DNA from: Lasioglossum baleicum
Lineage: Eukaryota; Arthropoda; Insecta; Hymenoptera; Halictidae
Direction of reading: 5' to 3'
Assembly (NCBI RefSeq): GCF_051020765.1
Contig: NC_134930.1
Span: 10,602,001-10,666,000 of the forward strand
Length of the DNA: 64,000 nt
Shown here one piece after another: positions 10,049-22,167 of this stretch. The notes below the pieces were generated by a model, which did not search any database, was not told the origin of the DNA, and saw only the letters and a program-made list of their open reading frames with translations. Each line of letters starts with the position of its first letter. Positions within the stretch are counted from its first letter, which is position 1. The translations under genes and the position numbers were made by a program.

Positions 10049-11863
10049 GTTCTACGAGAACAACCGATTTCGCAACGTTCGTAAGAGAAACCGGAGGCGA
10101 CACATTGTAAACGGTGAACGGTAGCTAGGCACGACGTCCATTGCCGTCGGTCGGGGACGATCAAACGCGCAGGTGGAACGGATTCCCTTACAAAAGTATC
10201 AGCAAAAATACAACGTTTTCATCGTTAATTTGTTCTATAGCATTGTGACTCGATTACATCCTACATCGATGTTGAATCTTCTTCGGACATCCTCGAGCAG
10301 GCGTTTCCGACTGACTTTTCGGAAACCATTACTCGAGAGTGGATGTCCGAACGCGCGTCGATCAGTGTTTTCAATTGTCTAAGCTAACAGCGAACGCTCG
10401 CGAAACGCAGCGTCTCGTTGTTCGCGACCTCGACTCGCCCCCTGAACCACCGACGATCCCCGCATTTTTGCAGCTTATTGTTCGGTGATTATGTTCGTCT
10501 CGCAGCCGCGTATTTTCAGTCGAGCACAGCCTCCGGCGGAGCATCGATTCGATCCTTTTTCCTTCGTGGAACTGAAACGCGCGCGTGCATATGGGGTATT
10601 TTCTACAAGTGAGAGACAGCTCGAACGTAGAGAAGTGATCGTTTACACTGCAAAGTCGTCGTTTAGCAACGAATTTGTGGGAATTGCGTGCACGCGACGT
10701 CAACGGCGAACGCTTGCCCCAAGGACAGAATGGACGCATCCGCGAGGCGCGCACGGTCAAGTAACGTGACGCGTAGGAACTTTGTGTCTTCTCGGCCGAC
10801 TGTATGTCAGGTGCGAGTACGAGTGCAAGCAGGAGCGCGTTGCAACGCCACGTTGATCGCCTTATGGTTCCGAGGAGAATCAGCTCACTAGAATTATTAA
10901 AGGAAAACATTTTTTCCTCGGCTCCCGTTTCTTAAAATGTGTATCTTGCATAGAGATCCGCAGTCTAGTTATTACCAATGAAAATAGGATTTTATTTGGT
11001 ATAAAATTATTAATTTGGTCTAATAATAATGGAAGGAACGATGAGATACGTCTTTGTCCTGACTTGCTCGAAAAAACCGAGTTACATTAATTGGTCGAAT
11101 TTTCTATCACATTCCCGAATTACGGTAGTCGACGCTTTCAAATCGAACGACGGCCATTAAGCGATTGGAAACAGTTGGAAAATTTACGCGCGCCTCCGAA
11201 GCCGCGTTGATAAAACGACTTTCAACAAATTTAACGGACCACCCGAGTTTAACTATGATCGCTCGATTAGATCCGTCAATCAAGCCGCGCTGACAGAGAG
11301 TAAACCTGGTTCTTGGAAACCATGGATACTATGTTCAATTACGTTATCTTCGCCGACCGGCTTTACTTGTATTTCCTACACCACGATTCTCGACGTAACG
11401 TCGTTCTAATTAATTTTTTTACACCGCTGCGAGCTAGTCTCTCTCTCTCTCAGAGCGAGGTCTCGGGACATCGTTCACCTCGAGGCTGAGCGTGGACGTA
11501 CAACGAACAATTGTTTTTCCCCTGACGGATGATTAACCCTAATGTAGCCAACCAAAGTCTACAGTCAAACCTGTTTTTGTGCGGTCTTTTGTTATGCGAT
11601 TTCGTCGTTATCAAAAAGGTGTTCCTACAAAAGTTGTTTGGTATGACGGTAAAGAATGGACATTCAGAGAAATTTTGTAATATTTTCAGAGGGACATTAA
11701 CAAATTGTTGAAAGAGTAAATGGGTACCCGGTTGGCTATACAAATGTTAACGACGAAGCCATTTTGTCGAGGAAGAAATCGCAAGAGAGATCTCTAATCG
11801 CGAAGGGATCAACATTGTCCGTAAACCAAGGAAATTTCTTGCTCGACGATCGAACGAGACGAG
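10049..11863. other. Intergenic, CpG-containing, no gene recognised
   Basis: The stretch 10370-10900 is GC- and CpG-richer, which lengthens chance ORFs (179 codons on minus at 10371-10910). Around 10948-10975 is a solitary hAT-MITE end (gagatccgcagtctag). Nothing else can be supported. Confidence 0.45.
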
Positions 11864-11871
11864 TCCTCCGG

Positions 11872-12236
11872 CAGAGTTGGGCAGTAATTATTAATGAACA
11901 TGAATATTTAATTACATCTTCAATTATACGTGCAAAAGTGGACTATAATTACAATAAGAAAACGGTGAAATGGTCCAAAACATGAAAATTAGTGGTTTAA
12001 AAGAACAATTACACTGAAGTAATTGTTAGACTCGATTACAATTACTATAATCGTGTTTAGTAATTGCAGTTACTCCTTTCACAATTACTGTAATTGTAAT
12101 TGTGGTCCGCAATTACAATTACTGGTTGAGCCAGAGTAATTGCAATTACCTAATTATGTATTTCTGCAATTTCAAATTACAGTCATTGGTAAGTAGTTGT
12201 GTAATCGTAATTGAAATTACATTTTGCCCAACTCTG
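11872..12236. mobile_element. hAT-type MITE with perfect 8-bp TSD TCCTCCGG
   Basis: It begins CAGAGTTGGGCAGTAATT and ends with the inverse TTTTGCCCAACTCTG, flanked by TCCTCCGG at 11864-11871 and 12237-12244. Inside are many GTAATT/AATTAC motifs in both orientations (especially 12000-12200), likely subterminal transposase-binding sites. The perfect duplication suggests a fairly recent insertion. It is noncoding. Confidence 0.92.
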
Positions 12237-12269
12237 TCCTCCGGATCGCGGAGCCCTCGACGCGCGGCG

Positions 12270-12898
12270 CACAGTGGGGAAAAGTGACCTAACTCGATTA
12301 AAAAAGAAATAACTTTCGATAGAAATGAGGTAGAGCGATGAATTTTTTTAAAAATTAAAGCTGAAACTTTGCAGAATATGGGAAAAATAGGGAGATTACG
12401 GTACGAACGGTTTTTAACCTTGAGAAAATTCGTTAAACTTGCACAGATTCAAGAAAATGTGGTTTCTCCATTACAACGGGCGGAGAAAATTCTTTTTTTA
12501 ACATGCTATATATCATTTCCCGTAGATTTTTTCACGCCGATTTCAAATCTGGTCTCAAAATTTGTCTACGACCTCTGATTTTTTCAAGAAATCGATTTTT
12601 GTGACAAGAAATTAATGAAATCATGTTTTCGTTGAAATGATTTCTTGTCACAAAAATTGATTTCTCGAAAAAACCAGAGGTCGTAGACATATTTTGAGAC
12701 CAGATTTGAAATCAGCGTGACAAAATCTACGGGAAATGATACGTAGCAAAAATTAAAAAAATTTTTTCCGCCCGTGGTAACGGAAAAACCACATTTTCTT
12801 GAAATTGTGAAAGTTTAACGAATTTTCTCAAGGTTAAAAACCGTTCGTACCGTAATCTCCCTATTTTTCCCATATTCTGCAAAGTTTCAGCTTCAAGT
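12270..12898. mobile_element. Transib-like palindromic MITE, right terminus lost
   Basis: It begins CACAGTGGGGAAAAGTG just after CGGCG. The body matches the 9351 and 43217 elements: CTTTCGATAGAAATGAGG, then the inverted arm ending in TTTCAGCTTCAAGTTAAG. The right-hand GTCCCACTGTG end is missing, so the copy is truncated and no target duplication can be read. Confidence 0.75.
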
Positions 12899-13224
12899 TA
12901 AGTTCCCGTTCATCTCTTGAGCCTCGAACGGTGACGTAACCCGTCGTTCTTTCCCGCAGATACACGCTTTGAAAGTGCACTCCTCGTGAATCACGGCCAC
13001 GGGAAAAGAAGTTGCTCCGTAGTTACTCCGAGCACTACGGCCGCCACGGGGAGCGAGACGCGCGGCCGGGAGAAGTGGGGGTATTCCTTGAGAATCACTA
13101 GCACGCGTGCTATTTCTGCCCATGCCTGATCTACGAAACCCTTGCAATCCTCGGGTACGTATATAGTGTCTAGCGGTGTGTGAGTGTGCCACCACACTCT
13201 CACTCGAGCCGGACCCACACCCTT

Positions 13225-13734
13225 AATCTGCTACCTAGGTGCCGCGATAATCCGACGTATACCTGGCTGTAATGCGGACATTTAGTTCACCTAGGCACGT
13301 CTACATCATTAACGCGCGTTGTCAGTAAGCAAAATTCTCGGAATTTGCTTTGAATTGGACAGGACACTGTACAAGCAGAATATCATAGATCTACTTCCGA
13401 ATAAAGTAGATGAAAAGCACACTCAGCTTCGAGCATCGAGTGCAGGGTGCAATCGATATCGGCTCGAAGCAGATCTGACTGACTGACTGACTGACGTATA
13501 GTAAACGTACAGACACTGATCGTGTATATTTGTTGACACTTTCAGAATTTCCAAGAACAGCAATAAAAGAAATTCGAACCGTTTCACGATATCTAAATTG
13601 CTTTCGCTGCTTTATACCAGCGTACGCGACGAAGTAATAAAACGTCAATAAAACTGGGCAATTACTTTGACCGTCGCGAGGGCCAATAAATCCTGGGTAG
13701 TTACCAAAACAACCCTGGATTTTCGGACTCTGTT
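13225..13734. repeat. Dispersed ~510-bp repeat, copy 1
   Basis: Nearly identical to 21655-22167, from AATCTGCTACCTAGGTGCC to CCTGGATTTTCGGACTCTG. It contains a (GACT)n run near 13477-13492. Both edges of this copy coincide with TTAA (13223-13226 and 13732-13735), yet the ends are not inverted repeats. An ORF inside (minus, 13391-13648) is shared by both copies but resembles no family. Class unknown. Confidence 0.8.
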
Positions 13735-14188
13735 AAAGGCGTGCGCATAACAGAGCGTCTCGAGAAGGTCGCGGACACCGATGGACGTCCATGCGGCAAC
13801 AAATCTCTAGCGGGTTGACGGGGAGCAAAGCTCCCTGCTGTGCGTGGCAGAAAAAAAGGTCTCCGTGGGCTCCCTACCTCTTTTAGGTAAAGGGAGGCCC
13901 CTTTACCTATGGCGCATACCAGCGCACATCCTTACCCTGCCATAGTCCGGCCACTCTAAGCGACCGTGATTATCCTTACGGGCACCGTCGCGTCGCGTCG
14001 GTTCTTCCACGCCATAATTAATCCTCCGGCAACCCTCCCTCTCTTCCAAGTTTTCCCCGAAATTCTATACAATTGTAAATACTTGCAGCTTGCAGCTATT
14101 CCTTCTGACGCGTTAACGGTAACGTTAGCGTTTCTGCTTTATAATATTTGTCATTGTTGTAATATCCTGCAATTTCTACCACCTTTAA
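13735..14188. repeat. Mixed repeat segments
   Basis: 13933-14133 (from TACCCTGCCATAGTCCGG to GTAACGTTAGCGTTT) is repeated at 27386-27572 with small indels. 13800-13870 shares the block ctgtgcgtggca...ggtctccg with 46795-46830. These are dispersed fragments with no coding content, probably pieces of larger elements not complete in this window. Confidence 0.6.
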
Positions 14189-14401
14189 CCCTTAGCACTC
14201 CAGTGGTGACTCGAAATCACCACTAAAAATTATTGCTGTCCCATTATTCAAAATATTGTTTACATTGTTAAACATGTTCGTAGCTAATCAATTACTAAAC
14301 CTTTCATTATTGTATGAGGTATTACAATCAATTTCATATCCATCAAATGAAAAGAGAATCGTATAGAACGAAATTATTCTACCTAGAACGAGATGTTTAA
14401 A
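14189..14401. mobile_element. piggyBac-like MITE, truncated
   Basis: It follows TTAA (14185-14188) and begins CCCTTAGCACTCCAGTGG. Its body is an inverted copy of the 7675-7902 element (shared caaaatattgtttac). The far end is lost where it abuts the mariner-type fragment at about 14402. Confidence 0.7.
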
Positions 14402-14615
14402 AGATAACTATCTTTTAAATTTTCAATATAGGCCCCACATAACAAAGTTGTGAAATGCAACTTTTAGTGCCTATTTTCTCTACAATTCCGGCCAACTGCA
14501 ATTTCTGGAAAAATATCTTTTCACATCATGCAGTAAACTAATTTCTCCAACTTCTCACGAAAAGTCTAAATCGTATAGTCCAACATTAAAAAAAAGTTAC
14601 AGTTACTCGAATTAA
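14402..14615. mobile_element. Half of a palindromic mariner-type MITE
   Basis: It carries the right-arm blocks seen in the 23142 family (caatataggccc, tctctacaattccg, then aaaaaaagttacagttactcg). Only one arm is present and the terminal CAGTGACTCCC is eroded. Confidence 0.55.
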
Positions 14616-15932
14616 TACAACCCCTGGCAGAAAGTTTCCGATCCGGAGGCATTGATACGGATTTTACAGAAAACTATTACTTTATGGAGTTGAAACTGAT
14701 GGGAAATTAAAAGGGGCTTATTAAAGAATGAAGAACAACAAATTAACATAAGCTTCCATTTATTATAACAAATAAACGAGAAAATAAACAAAATGTTACA
14801 CGGAAAAAAGTTTTAATAGACCCATTAATAGATCTGCTGGAAGAAAGTTTCCCAATTGATTTACAGTCTCCGCAACACCAAATTTGTTCAACAATTACTG
14901 TTGGGTGATTCTTATAGAGTTTTTTGCGCTGATTCCGAATCTGCCCTTAACTTTTCTCCTAGACGCACAGTTATGAGAAACTTAATTGTAACTAGATACA
15001 AATTTCGGATCACGAATAATAGATACAAAATTTGTAATTAGTTACTCGAAGATATAGATACACAGGGGACCACCTGTAGCGGTATTTTCGAATACCTCGA
15101 AACCATTCTGCACTTCGCAATCATAACTTAAATTGTGTTTCTTTTTTTTCAATTACAGAAAGTGGACAGCGAAAGTCGACAGCGCGAACTGCATCAATTC
15201 TTTAAGTTGAAAATAAATGTAGACAATTAAAAAATATTTTTGGTTAAACTTTTCATTAAAACTCGAAGCAATAAGTATTTACCGAACAAAACGATTATAT
15301 AGATGCGGGATTCGATTCGGGGCCAGAAGATTCCCAGCCGTATATACTATATATGTACTTGTTTTGTTAACGACTACCCAATCTCTCAAAAATTATATCA
15401 TGAAAAAATTAAGAACGGTTGCTTCAATAATATCCAAGTACTGAATTTTTATAAAACTGGAGTCTCTAACACTTCAATACAAAACATGCATTTTCTTGGA
15501 ATTTTTGGAGGTTTTCAATTTTTTAAAACATGTTTCCGTAATCCGAAAAATCTGAAAAAATACACATTAATAATCAGGATGAGACACAACTAACGTAATA
15601 ATGGAAATGTGGACTTTGATATATGTATATACATAAAATCGGCAATTTTGTTTTCCGATTTGTTTAAAAATCGATTTTGCAACCAAAAATTTTGAAAAAA
15701 ATCTCAGTAGTGTATGCTATTTGGTAGAATATTCATGAATTTTTTCATAATTTTCTGTTGAACATGACGTGAAGAAAAACTAATTTGCTTGGATACTTCT
15801 GACCATCTTTTCCGGCTATACCTTAAGAATCAACGAAAACATTATTTAAAAAATACAAAATATATTTCTGTTTACATCGTTACAACCGATTTTTCACATG
15901 TACCATTTTTCACATGCACACGTATACCCAGC

Positions 15933-15963
<31 letters not shown>

Positions 15964-17114
15964 GCGCGCGCGCGTACACTATAGTCCTGCGCGTATGTAA
16001 ACACAAGGAGGTCTCGTCGTGGGAGTGGACGTAGATCATTGTACACTTTTGTAAACGCACGGAGCATTACACTCTTAATTACAGAGAATTTTCTATCTGC
16101 CTGTGTTGTATACATGGAACCGCCTCTCTCGCTCATGTCTTCGGCTCGGATGGCATAGAACTATCGTAAATTTTGCGCGTCTTCGATCTCTTTCACAAAG
16201 TGTCACGTCGTCGATCGAAGTTCACTATACCCCTTTTTAACACCGCCAACGTCCACCGAGCTAGCATTATGCCTAGCCTGCTACCGTGCTTCTCTATCTA
16301 CTACTTTAACAGCTTTGTCTGTATCGTATTCTCGACCAGTGTGGTGTGACACGGTGACACGCGCGCATACACACACACACATACATATACAGTGTATATA
16401 TATATATGCACCACGCACGTACAGATCTCGCGTAACCACGCTCGCTTCCGAAAGATTTGGAATGGTTGAGAGAGTCTGCGTATCTACGGATCATAAAATA
16501 ATGTCGGTCTGGTCCAGTCTGGTCGGACGACGACAGCACTGTTGTTAATGGTGGAAACGGCTGACATGAGTACAATATTTTCTAGTTACGAGTTCGATTT
16601 ATCCTCCACGTTATGAACTCGTCACTATCCCTACCAGTTTCGATTATACATATACAAACAACGCCGCGGACTATTTCTTTCTCACACTCGCGCGCTTACT
16701 GCAAAACTAAAGCGACAAGCCACCGGCGACTATTCGTTTGTAAGCTCGTCACCGGTAACGAACCGCAAGTCTATAACGTAAATATACTTTATTTAATCAC
16801 GTGATCTTCCCGTCAAAACAGTGTCAACACCCACATTGACAGAGCGCGCGCCTAATTCCACGTTCATTGTCAGGGCAAGCTTAACGTTGCGCATGTTAAG
16901 CTACCGCAGCAACGGTGATGATTTTGAAGAAGCGCGACAAAACACAGCATTTTCGTTAGTCTATCTCGAAAGTGTTATTCTAATCTTGTCCAAAAATATC
17001 TCGGGATCTTACAGGCTTATCCATGTATTAATTCGTATACATTCGCACATAACAACAATTATCATTCTTACTTTGATACGCCTTATCGGAAATGATAACC
17101 GAAGACAAATTATG
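14616..17114. other. Intergenic, nothing coding recognised; microsatellites
   Basis: No gene is supported. A pure (CA)n run grading into (CG)n occupies about 15932-15974, and a short (AC)n lies near 16370-16385. ORFs over these runs are low-complexity artefacts. On the minus strand an AATAAA-like signal near 16787-16793 could serve CWC22, though it lies ~320 bp past the stop. Confidence 0.5.
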
Positions 17115-19031
17115 TTATTTTTTTCTTCTGTTATAGGCACTATTTGCTGGTTTCGGATGAGTTTTCAAATGTTCTCGTAAATCGTCTGTAAGACCACCCA
17201 AACCGATTGATGTGAAAAAATTTATAGCAAATCGAGTATTTTTCGGATCATCTCCGGGAAATAATCCTTCGAATGCTTCTTGTAATGTAACATCTTTAAC
17301 ACGTTGATTAAGCTTAGATAATCCCATGTATTCCGAAAGTTCTTGGAATAAGTTTTTGATAAATATCCTGTTAGAACTGGTTGTGTCATCCTCGGTCAAT
17401 TTTATACAAGACAGTACCTCCCACGAAATAGAATCGGTAAATAATAAATGAGCAAAGAACTTTGACACGTTGCGTAACTTATTTGTATCTAAACGATGTA
17501 TCGTGTGGTACGAATCTCGAAAAATTTGCTCAAATGGAGTAACATAGATCTTGTTAATGGCACAAAATCGACCTGCTAATAGACCAAAAAATTTTTCGTA
17601 TGTTCTCATCTCTGCACAGCAATCTAAGAACATATGACAGAGTTCTGTCTCCTGCCCAGGTTTCAGTTGCATCTTCATCAGTTTGTGTGCACATTCTTCA
17701 AAATCAAGAGACGAGTGAATCGTCAAATATATTGTTCTTCGAAGAGCTGTTAGATTTGTTTCGGTATTATCTACAATCACATCTTCTTTCCCTTCCATTA
17801 CAGCAGTGCTGCTATCTTCATCTGAACTGTCTTCTCCATCATCTTCTTCGCTTTCTGATCCACTAACGTCCGAACCTAATATTTCTTTACTCAATTGTTT
17901 ATATTTATCCTCGTTAGTAACATACTCTGCGTCAAACTTGAAAACATTCAATATGTCCTGAGCATCGGTTGCTTCGTCTAATGTAACCAGATGAGTAAAC
18001 TGATTTTCTTCTTCGACGAGATCATGCTCTTCTGGAACTGCCTCGTGATCTTTAAACCCATCTTTTCGAACTTGAAACATGACTTCTATCATGTACTGAA
18101 CCCTTTTATCTAACTGACCTTCGTGCAATATGTTTCGTAACATTTCAAATATAGCTTCAATGCCTTTCCTGGTAACTTCAGTCAGTTTCATACCACATTC
18201 TTTCAAAAATGCAATGGCTACTTCAATAGAATCATCTGTTGGTGTTTCTACTAGTAATGTTAATATTTCTAATGCTAATATCTCATGAGCTACTCTTTGA
18301 TTTACTAAATGTGCTATGAATGTTCCCGACGAAATACAAAGAGGTTTATCATTCCTTCTAAACCCACGTTTGAATTGTATTAGAAGACGTTTTACTATTA
18401 ATTCCCCAATATTAGGAAATTTAGAATTGATGATTGCAGTAAGAGCTGCATAAACAGCAGTAAACGTCGGAGATGCTGCTTGAGCTTGAATTATAGATCG
18501 AGCGAGCAAACCTCTACCTCTGACAATATTTTCTTTCAATAGCTCTCGAGTTATAAGTCCTATATTACTTACATTAACTTTATTAATGTAGCCGTGGATA
18601 GATTTCTTCAAAGCTTCCCATGCGATACGTTGATAAGCAGCTCCTGATTTATCAGTGATTTCTGCTTGCATCATTTTTAATTTTGCAGGTGGAATATATG
18701 CACCTCCAGTTCTTGATGTTATTAAATCAACCGTTCGATTTTGTCTTTCTGTTATCTTATTAGAGCTATTCTTTCCTTCTCTTTTATCCATGGTTTTGTT
18801 TGTTACTTTGTCCTTTTCTTCTTTCCTTTTATTGTCTTCTTCATAATCTCTCGACCTTTTCATATCACGTTGTCCATGAGATCGTTCGTCCGTATACGAT
18901 TCTTCATAATAATTTCTTTTATAATGATCGTTCCTTCTACTGCTTCTGTCCCTATGGTGATGGCGATCTCTTGAACAATGACTTTTGAATTCAGAGTCCT
19001 CTCGATCGCTATTAGAATGTGATCTCTTCAT
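17115..19031 (-). CDS. CWC22: Pre-mRNA-splicing factor CWC22 (nucampholin)
   Basis: A 638-residue protein in one coding exon. Residues 1-105 are an RS/RD-rich, basic, disordered N-terminus. [10 protein letters not shown] (109-118) leads into a MIF4G domain at about 137-320, ending in [13 protein letters not shown]. An acidic Ser/Glu linker spans 385-412 and an MA3 domain about 428-545. In other species CWC22 is a spliceosome component that binds eIF4A3 through its MIF4G domain and brings it to the exon-junction complex; it acts in the nucleus. The protein ends [11 protein letters not shown] without the long RS tail of some orthologues. The start is chosen because an AG acceptor (aaaatttcag) lies seven bases upstream of the ATG on the minus strand, implying a noncoding first exon further up. 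No frame break is seen, so it is probably functional. Confidence 0.95.
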   Translation of the reverse strand: MKRSHSNSDREDSEFKSHCSRDRHHHRDRSSRRNDHYKRNYYEESYTDERSHGQRDMKRSRDYEEDNKRKEEKDKVTNKTMDKREGKNSSNKITERQNRTVDLITSRTGGAYIPPAKLKMMQAEITDKSGAAYQRIAWEALKKSIHGYINKVNVSNIGLITRELLKENIVRGRGLLARSIIQAQAASPTFTAVYAALTAIINSKFPNIGELIVKRLLIQFKRGFRRNDKPLCISSGTFIAHLVNQRVAHEILALEILTLLVETPTDDSIEVAIAFLKECGMKLTEVTRKGIEAIFEMLRNILHEGQLDKRVQYMIEVMFQVRKDGFKDHEAVPEEHDLVEEENQFTHLVTLDEATDAQDILNVFKFDAEYVTNEDKYKQLSKEILGSDVSGSESEEDDGEDSSDEDSSTAVMEGKEDVIVDNTETNLTALRRTIYLTIHSSLDFEECAHKLMKMQLKPGQETELCHMFLDCCAEMRTYEKFFGLLAGRFCAINKIYVTPFEQIFRDSYHTIHRLDTNKLRNVSKFFAHLLFTDSISWEVLSCIKLTEDDTTSSNRIFIKNLFQELSEYMGLSKLNQRVKDVTLQEAFEGLFPGDDPKNTRFAINFFTSIGLGGLTDDLREHLKTHPKPANSAYNRRKK

Positions 19032-20404
19032 CTTGCTACTGAAATTTTAAAACAATAGTACTAACAATATAATAATAGTATTTAAACAAACACTTATGTA
19101 TTATTAGTCGCACACGTTCCGTAAAAATCCGAAGACAACACAATACAACAACGGGATAATTGCCACACAACTTCGAGTTCTATTTCTTAAACTATCTATT
19201 GTATAAACTGAACATCAACAGAGCCGCAGATCAACGTTCCACAAATTTCGTACCGCAAATGAACCGATCAGCCCTGGCGGGCCTCATTATATAGCCTCAA
19301 GGGTAGCTACCCCCACTACGTTCACTCTGGCCGCAAGGATTCATGCCCCTTATTACTGTGCACAGGATCAGGCTACTCGCCGCATAATTCATTTTCCATT
19401 ACAATCTTCGTTCTTCTGCGAGTGTTTCGGTTTCGGGATTTTTCCTACAGTGACAGCAATTTTGGCAACTGAAAAAGAACGGTAAAATTAAACAATTTTC
19501 AAAAATGAGTATAAGTCACACCACAGCCTACTCTAGTAAGTAGGCTGTGGCGACACAGGAAGCAGGAAGTTAGATGCAATAGAGCGAAATTTGAAATATA
19601 AAGCCAGGAAATCTATTTTTGTTTACAATTTATGATCATTTATGATTTATTTTTTATTATTTACTATTTTTGTTCTCCGTTTACTTAGATTACGCCACAC
19701 AGGAAATGAGAATGCTGATAGGGATGGCGCAGGACTTCAACTTCGATAACTTACTAACGAATAAGTTTAGGGCATAAGTATGTTAGTACTTTTATGTAGA
19801 GCACAACAAACTGCTTCGAATGGTGCAGTCAAAAATGTAGGTTTCCGTTTTAAAAAAAGTGCAGTTGCATTTTTTTGATGCACCGATGCACAAAAGTGCA
19901 TAAAATTAGTTGCGTAGTATGCACCGTCTGATGCCATTCAACTTTTTCTTATAACATTTTCCTCTATTCCCGACCGTTTAGGAGGTACAGTGTTGTATAC
20001 CCGATAACCTATTTAAACGCCGATACATCACGACAACCAAGCCACGGACACGTCAGCCTAAACTTATAAGTTATTAGAACTAGATAGGACTTATTAGAAC
20101 TATACAACCCTTAGACCTTGTCCTGTCCACGTCATACTTTCGACAACGCATCCTTCCCACTCCCTTCCACATTCTCCTCTCCAAAATAGGTTATTACAAT
20201 ACAGCTGCCGAAACAGCAGTATCAGATTTTGGTTCTCTTGCGAATTCGAGACTAGGAAGTCACTGTTTGAACCTTACTACGCTACTGTAGACCTTTGTTA
20301 AATAAAACTTCTTTACAATTTATAAAAAGTGTTGTACTCGATTTCTGAACACGGAGAACAACAACAGCCTGTTCCAGTTGCGTGGGACACCCTGTATAAT
20401 AACG
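19032..20404. other. CWC22 5' flank and intergenic sequence
   Basis: It contains the probable noncoding first exon and promoter of CWC22 (minus strand) at an undetermined position. 20370-20400 ends in GTTGCGTGGGACACCCTGTA, very like GTTGCGTGGACCACCCTATA at 63048-63067, so it looks like the end of a dispersed element abutting the P450 relic. No P450 upstream exons (I-helix, ExxR) were found here. Confidence 0.5.
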
Positions 20405-21344
20405 TTGTTATGATTTTCTTATTGGTTACTCGAATGTATCCGGTCGTTATTGGGAATGGTCGCTGCATGACCAAGGACACGGTTATCGGTGGATACCAAG
20501 TGCCAAAAGGAGTAAGAAACAATTCTTTCCGCAAACATAAAATGAACTTTCAACAATATATTCGCTTGGACAAATCAAATCTCTAGTTCACTGGAGACTC
20601 GAACAGCGACGATAACATAATTCAGGTTTTAGTAGGAGAAACACAATGTAATTGAAAGCAACACAACGAGTAGTAAACGACGAACACGCGAGGAGGTTTT
20701 TGTCCTCAATTAACGACCTTGTCTATGCAATTAGGTTTGCGTGGTTTTCCAGCATTACGTGATAAGCGCAATCTGGACAAGTACATACTTTCCACGAAGC
20801 AGCGAATTCCTTCCGGAACGATGCTTGCAAGCTGATGGTGTTCGTCATAGTTTCGCATCACTACCGTTTGGTTATGGGAGGAGGATGTGTTTGAGACGAC
20901 GATTTGCTGAATTGGAAATGGTGGTGGTCATTAGCAAGGTAATTATACCTATTATCTTAATGCTGAAAAAATTGAAATCAATTAATATAAATCTTGGAAA
21001 ATCGAACATCTTCTATTAAAAAATAAAAAAATGAAGGTGACCTTAAAATCTCCGAAAATCTTTCACCTACAAAACAACTCTTTATACTGAAAAACTTCGG
21101 TTAACACGTTCAGGCCATTTGCTTTGTTCTGTACTGCATTTTAGGTATTATAATACCTCATTCTATTGGTGGAAAGAAGAGGAAAGGGAAAAGGAGTTGA
21201 TGAAGTGGGGAACAGAATTTCGAAGTTTTATTACACTGCGCTCGTTAAGTACAGTTCCCGTTAGCGTCCTTGGTGGTCACTGTAAATGCTCAGGAACAAT
21301 AAACCGAGAATTCGCCGGGGAGGATTAGGCTTGTTGGGGTGCCT

Positions 21345-21652
21345 TCAGACTCGTTTCCAGGATTGCAGGGGTGCGGGATTCGCGTTCTCATTTCTCGATA
21401 ATACAAAAATGGAGTTTTTCTATCTTTTTTCGTTTACGAGGCGTAATTTGCATTATTCGCAGTTGTATGCTTCCGAATAATGCAAAGTACGCCTCGTAAA
21501 CGAAAAAATGGGACTTTTGAGGGCGACAGCGCCCTAGATCCATTTTTCATCTAGCGTTTTTGACTACTGAAAACCCCCATTTTAGTATTACCCGGAGAAA
21601 TGAGAATGTGAATCCCGCACTCTTGCAATGCTGGAAAAAGGAGTCTACTCCC
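21345..21652. mobile_element. TTAA-target palindromic MITE inside P450 intron
   Basis: The right end is GGAGTCTACTCCC followed by TCAA (TTAA with one change). The interior has the inverted pair TTACGAGGCGTAATTTGC and its complement near 21433-21500, and the family block CTAGCGTTTTTGACTACTG. The left end is eroded, so the start is approximate. Same family as 27723, 29696 and 46935. Confidence 0.7.
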
Positions 21653-21654
21653 TC

Positions 21655-22167
21655 AATCTGCTACCTAGGTGCCACGATAATCCGACGTATACCTGGCTGT
21701 AATGCGGACATTTAGTTCACCTAGGCACGTCTCCATCATTAACGCGCGTTGTCAGTAAGCAAAATTCTCGGAATTTGTTTTGAATTGGACAGGACACTGT
21801 ACAAGCATAATATCATAGATCTATTTCCGTAGATTTTACTAGATGAAAAGCACACTCAGCTTCGAGCATCGAGTGCAGGCTGCAATCGATATCGGCTCGA
21901 AGCAGATCTGACTGACTGACTGACTGACGTATAGTAAACGTACAGACACTGATCGTGTATATTTGTTGACATCTTCAGAATTTCCAAGAACAGCAATAAA
22001 AGAAATTCGAACCGTTTCACGATATCCAAATTGCTTTCGCTGCTTTATACCAGGGTACGCGACGAAGTAATAAAACGTCAATAAAACTGGGCAATTACTT
22101 CGACCGTCGCGAGGGCCAATAAATCCTGGGTAGTTACCAAAACAACCCTGGATTTTCGCACTCTGTT
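21655..22167. repeat. Dispersed ~510-bp repeat, copy 2
   Basis: Near-identical to 13225-13734, with a handful of substitutions and a short replacement near 21827-21840. It directly abuts the right end of a TTAA-target MITE. It sits inside the last intron of the P450 relic. Confidence 0.8.

Noticed and set aside
10371..10910. 179-codon ORF on the minus strand
   Set aside because: Lies in CpG-rich DNA where stops are rare. Composition is Arg/Ser-rich without motifs, overlapping ORFs exist in other frames, and there is no splice support.
15872..16136. Overlapping ORFs rich in Cys-Val and His-Thr
   Set aside because: They translate the (CA)n/(CG)n microsatellite.
18655..18988. Plus-strand ORFs opposite the CWC22 N-terminus
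   Set aside because: Shadows of the Lys/Arg/Glu-rich coding sequence on the minus strand.
20329..20586. ATG-started ORF covering the first P450 block
   Set aside because: Only the segment from about 20435 to 20511 is P450-like. The upstream part belongs to an element-like end and the part after 20511 is intron.
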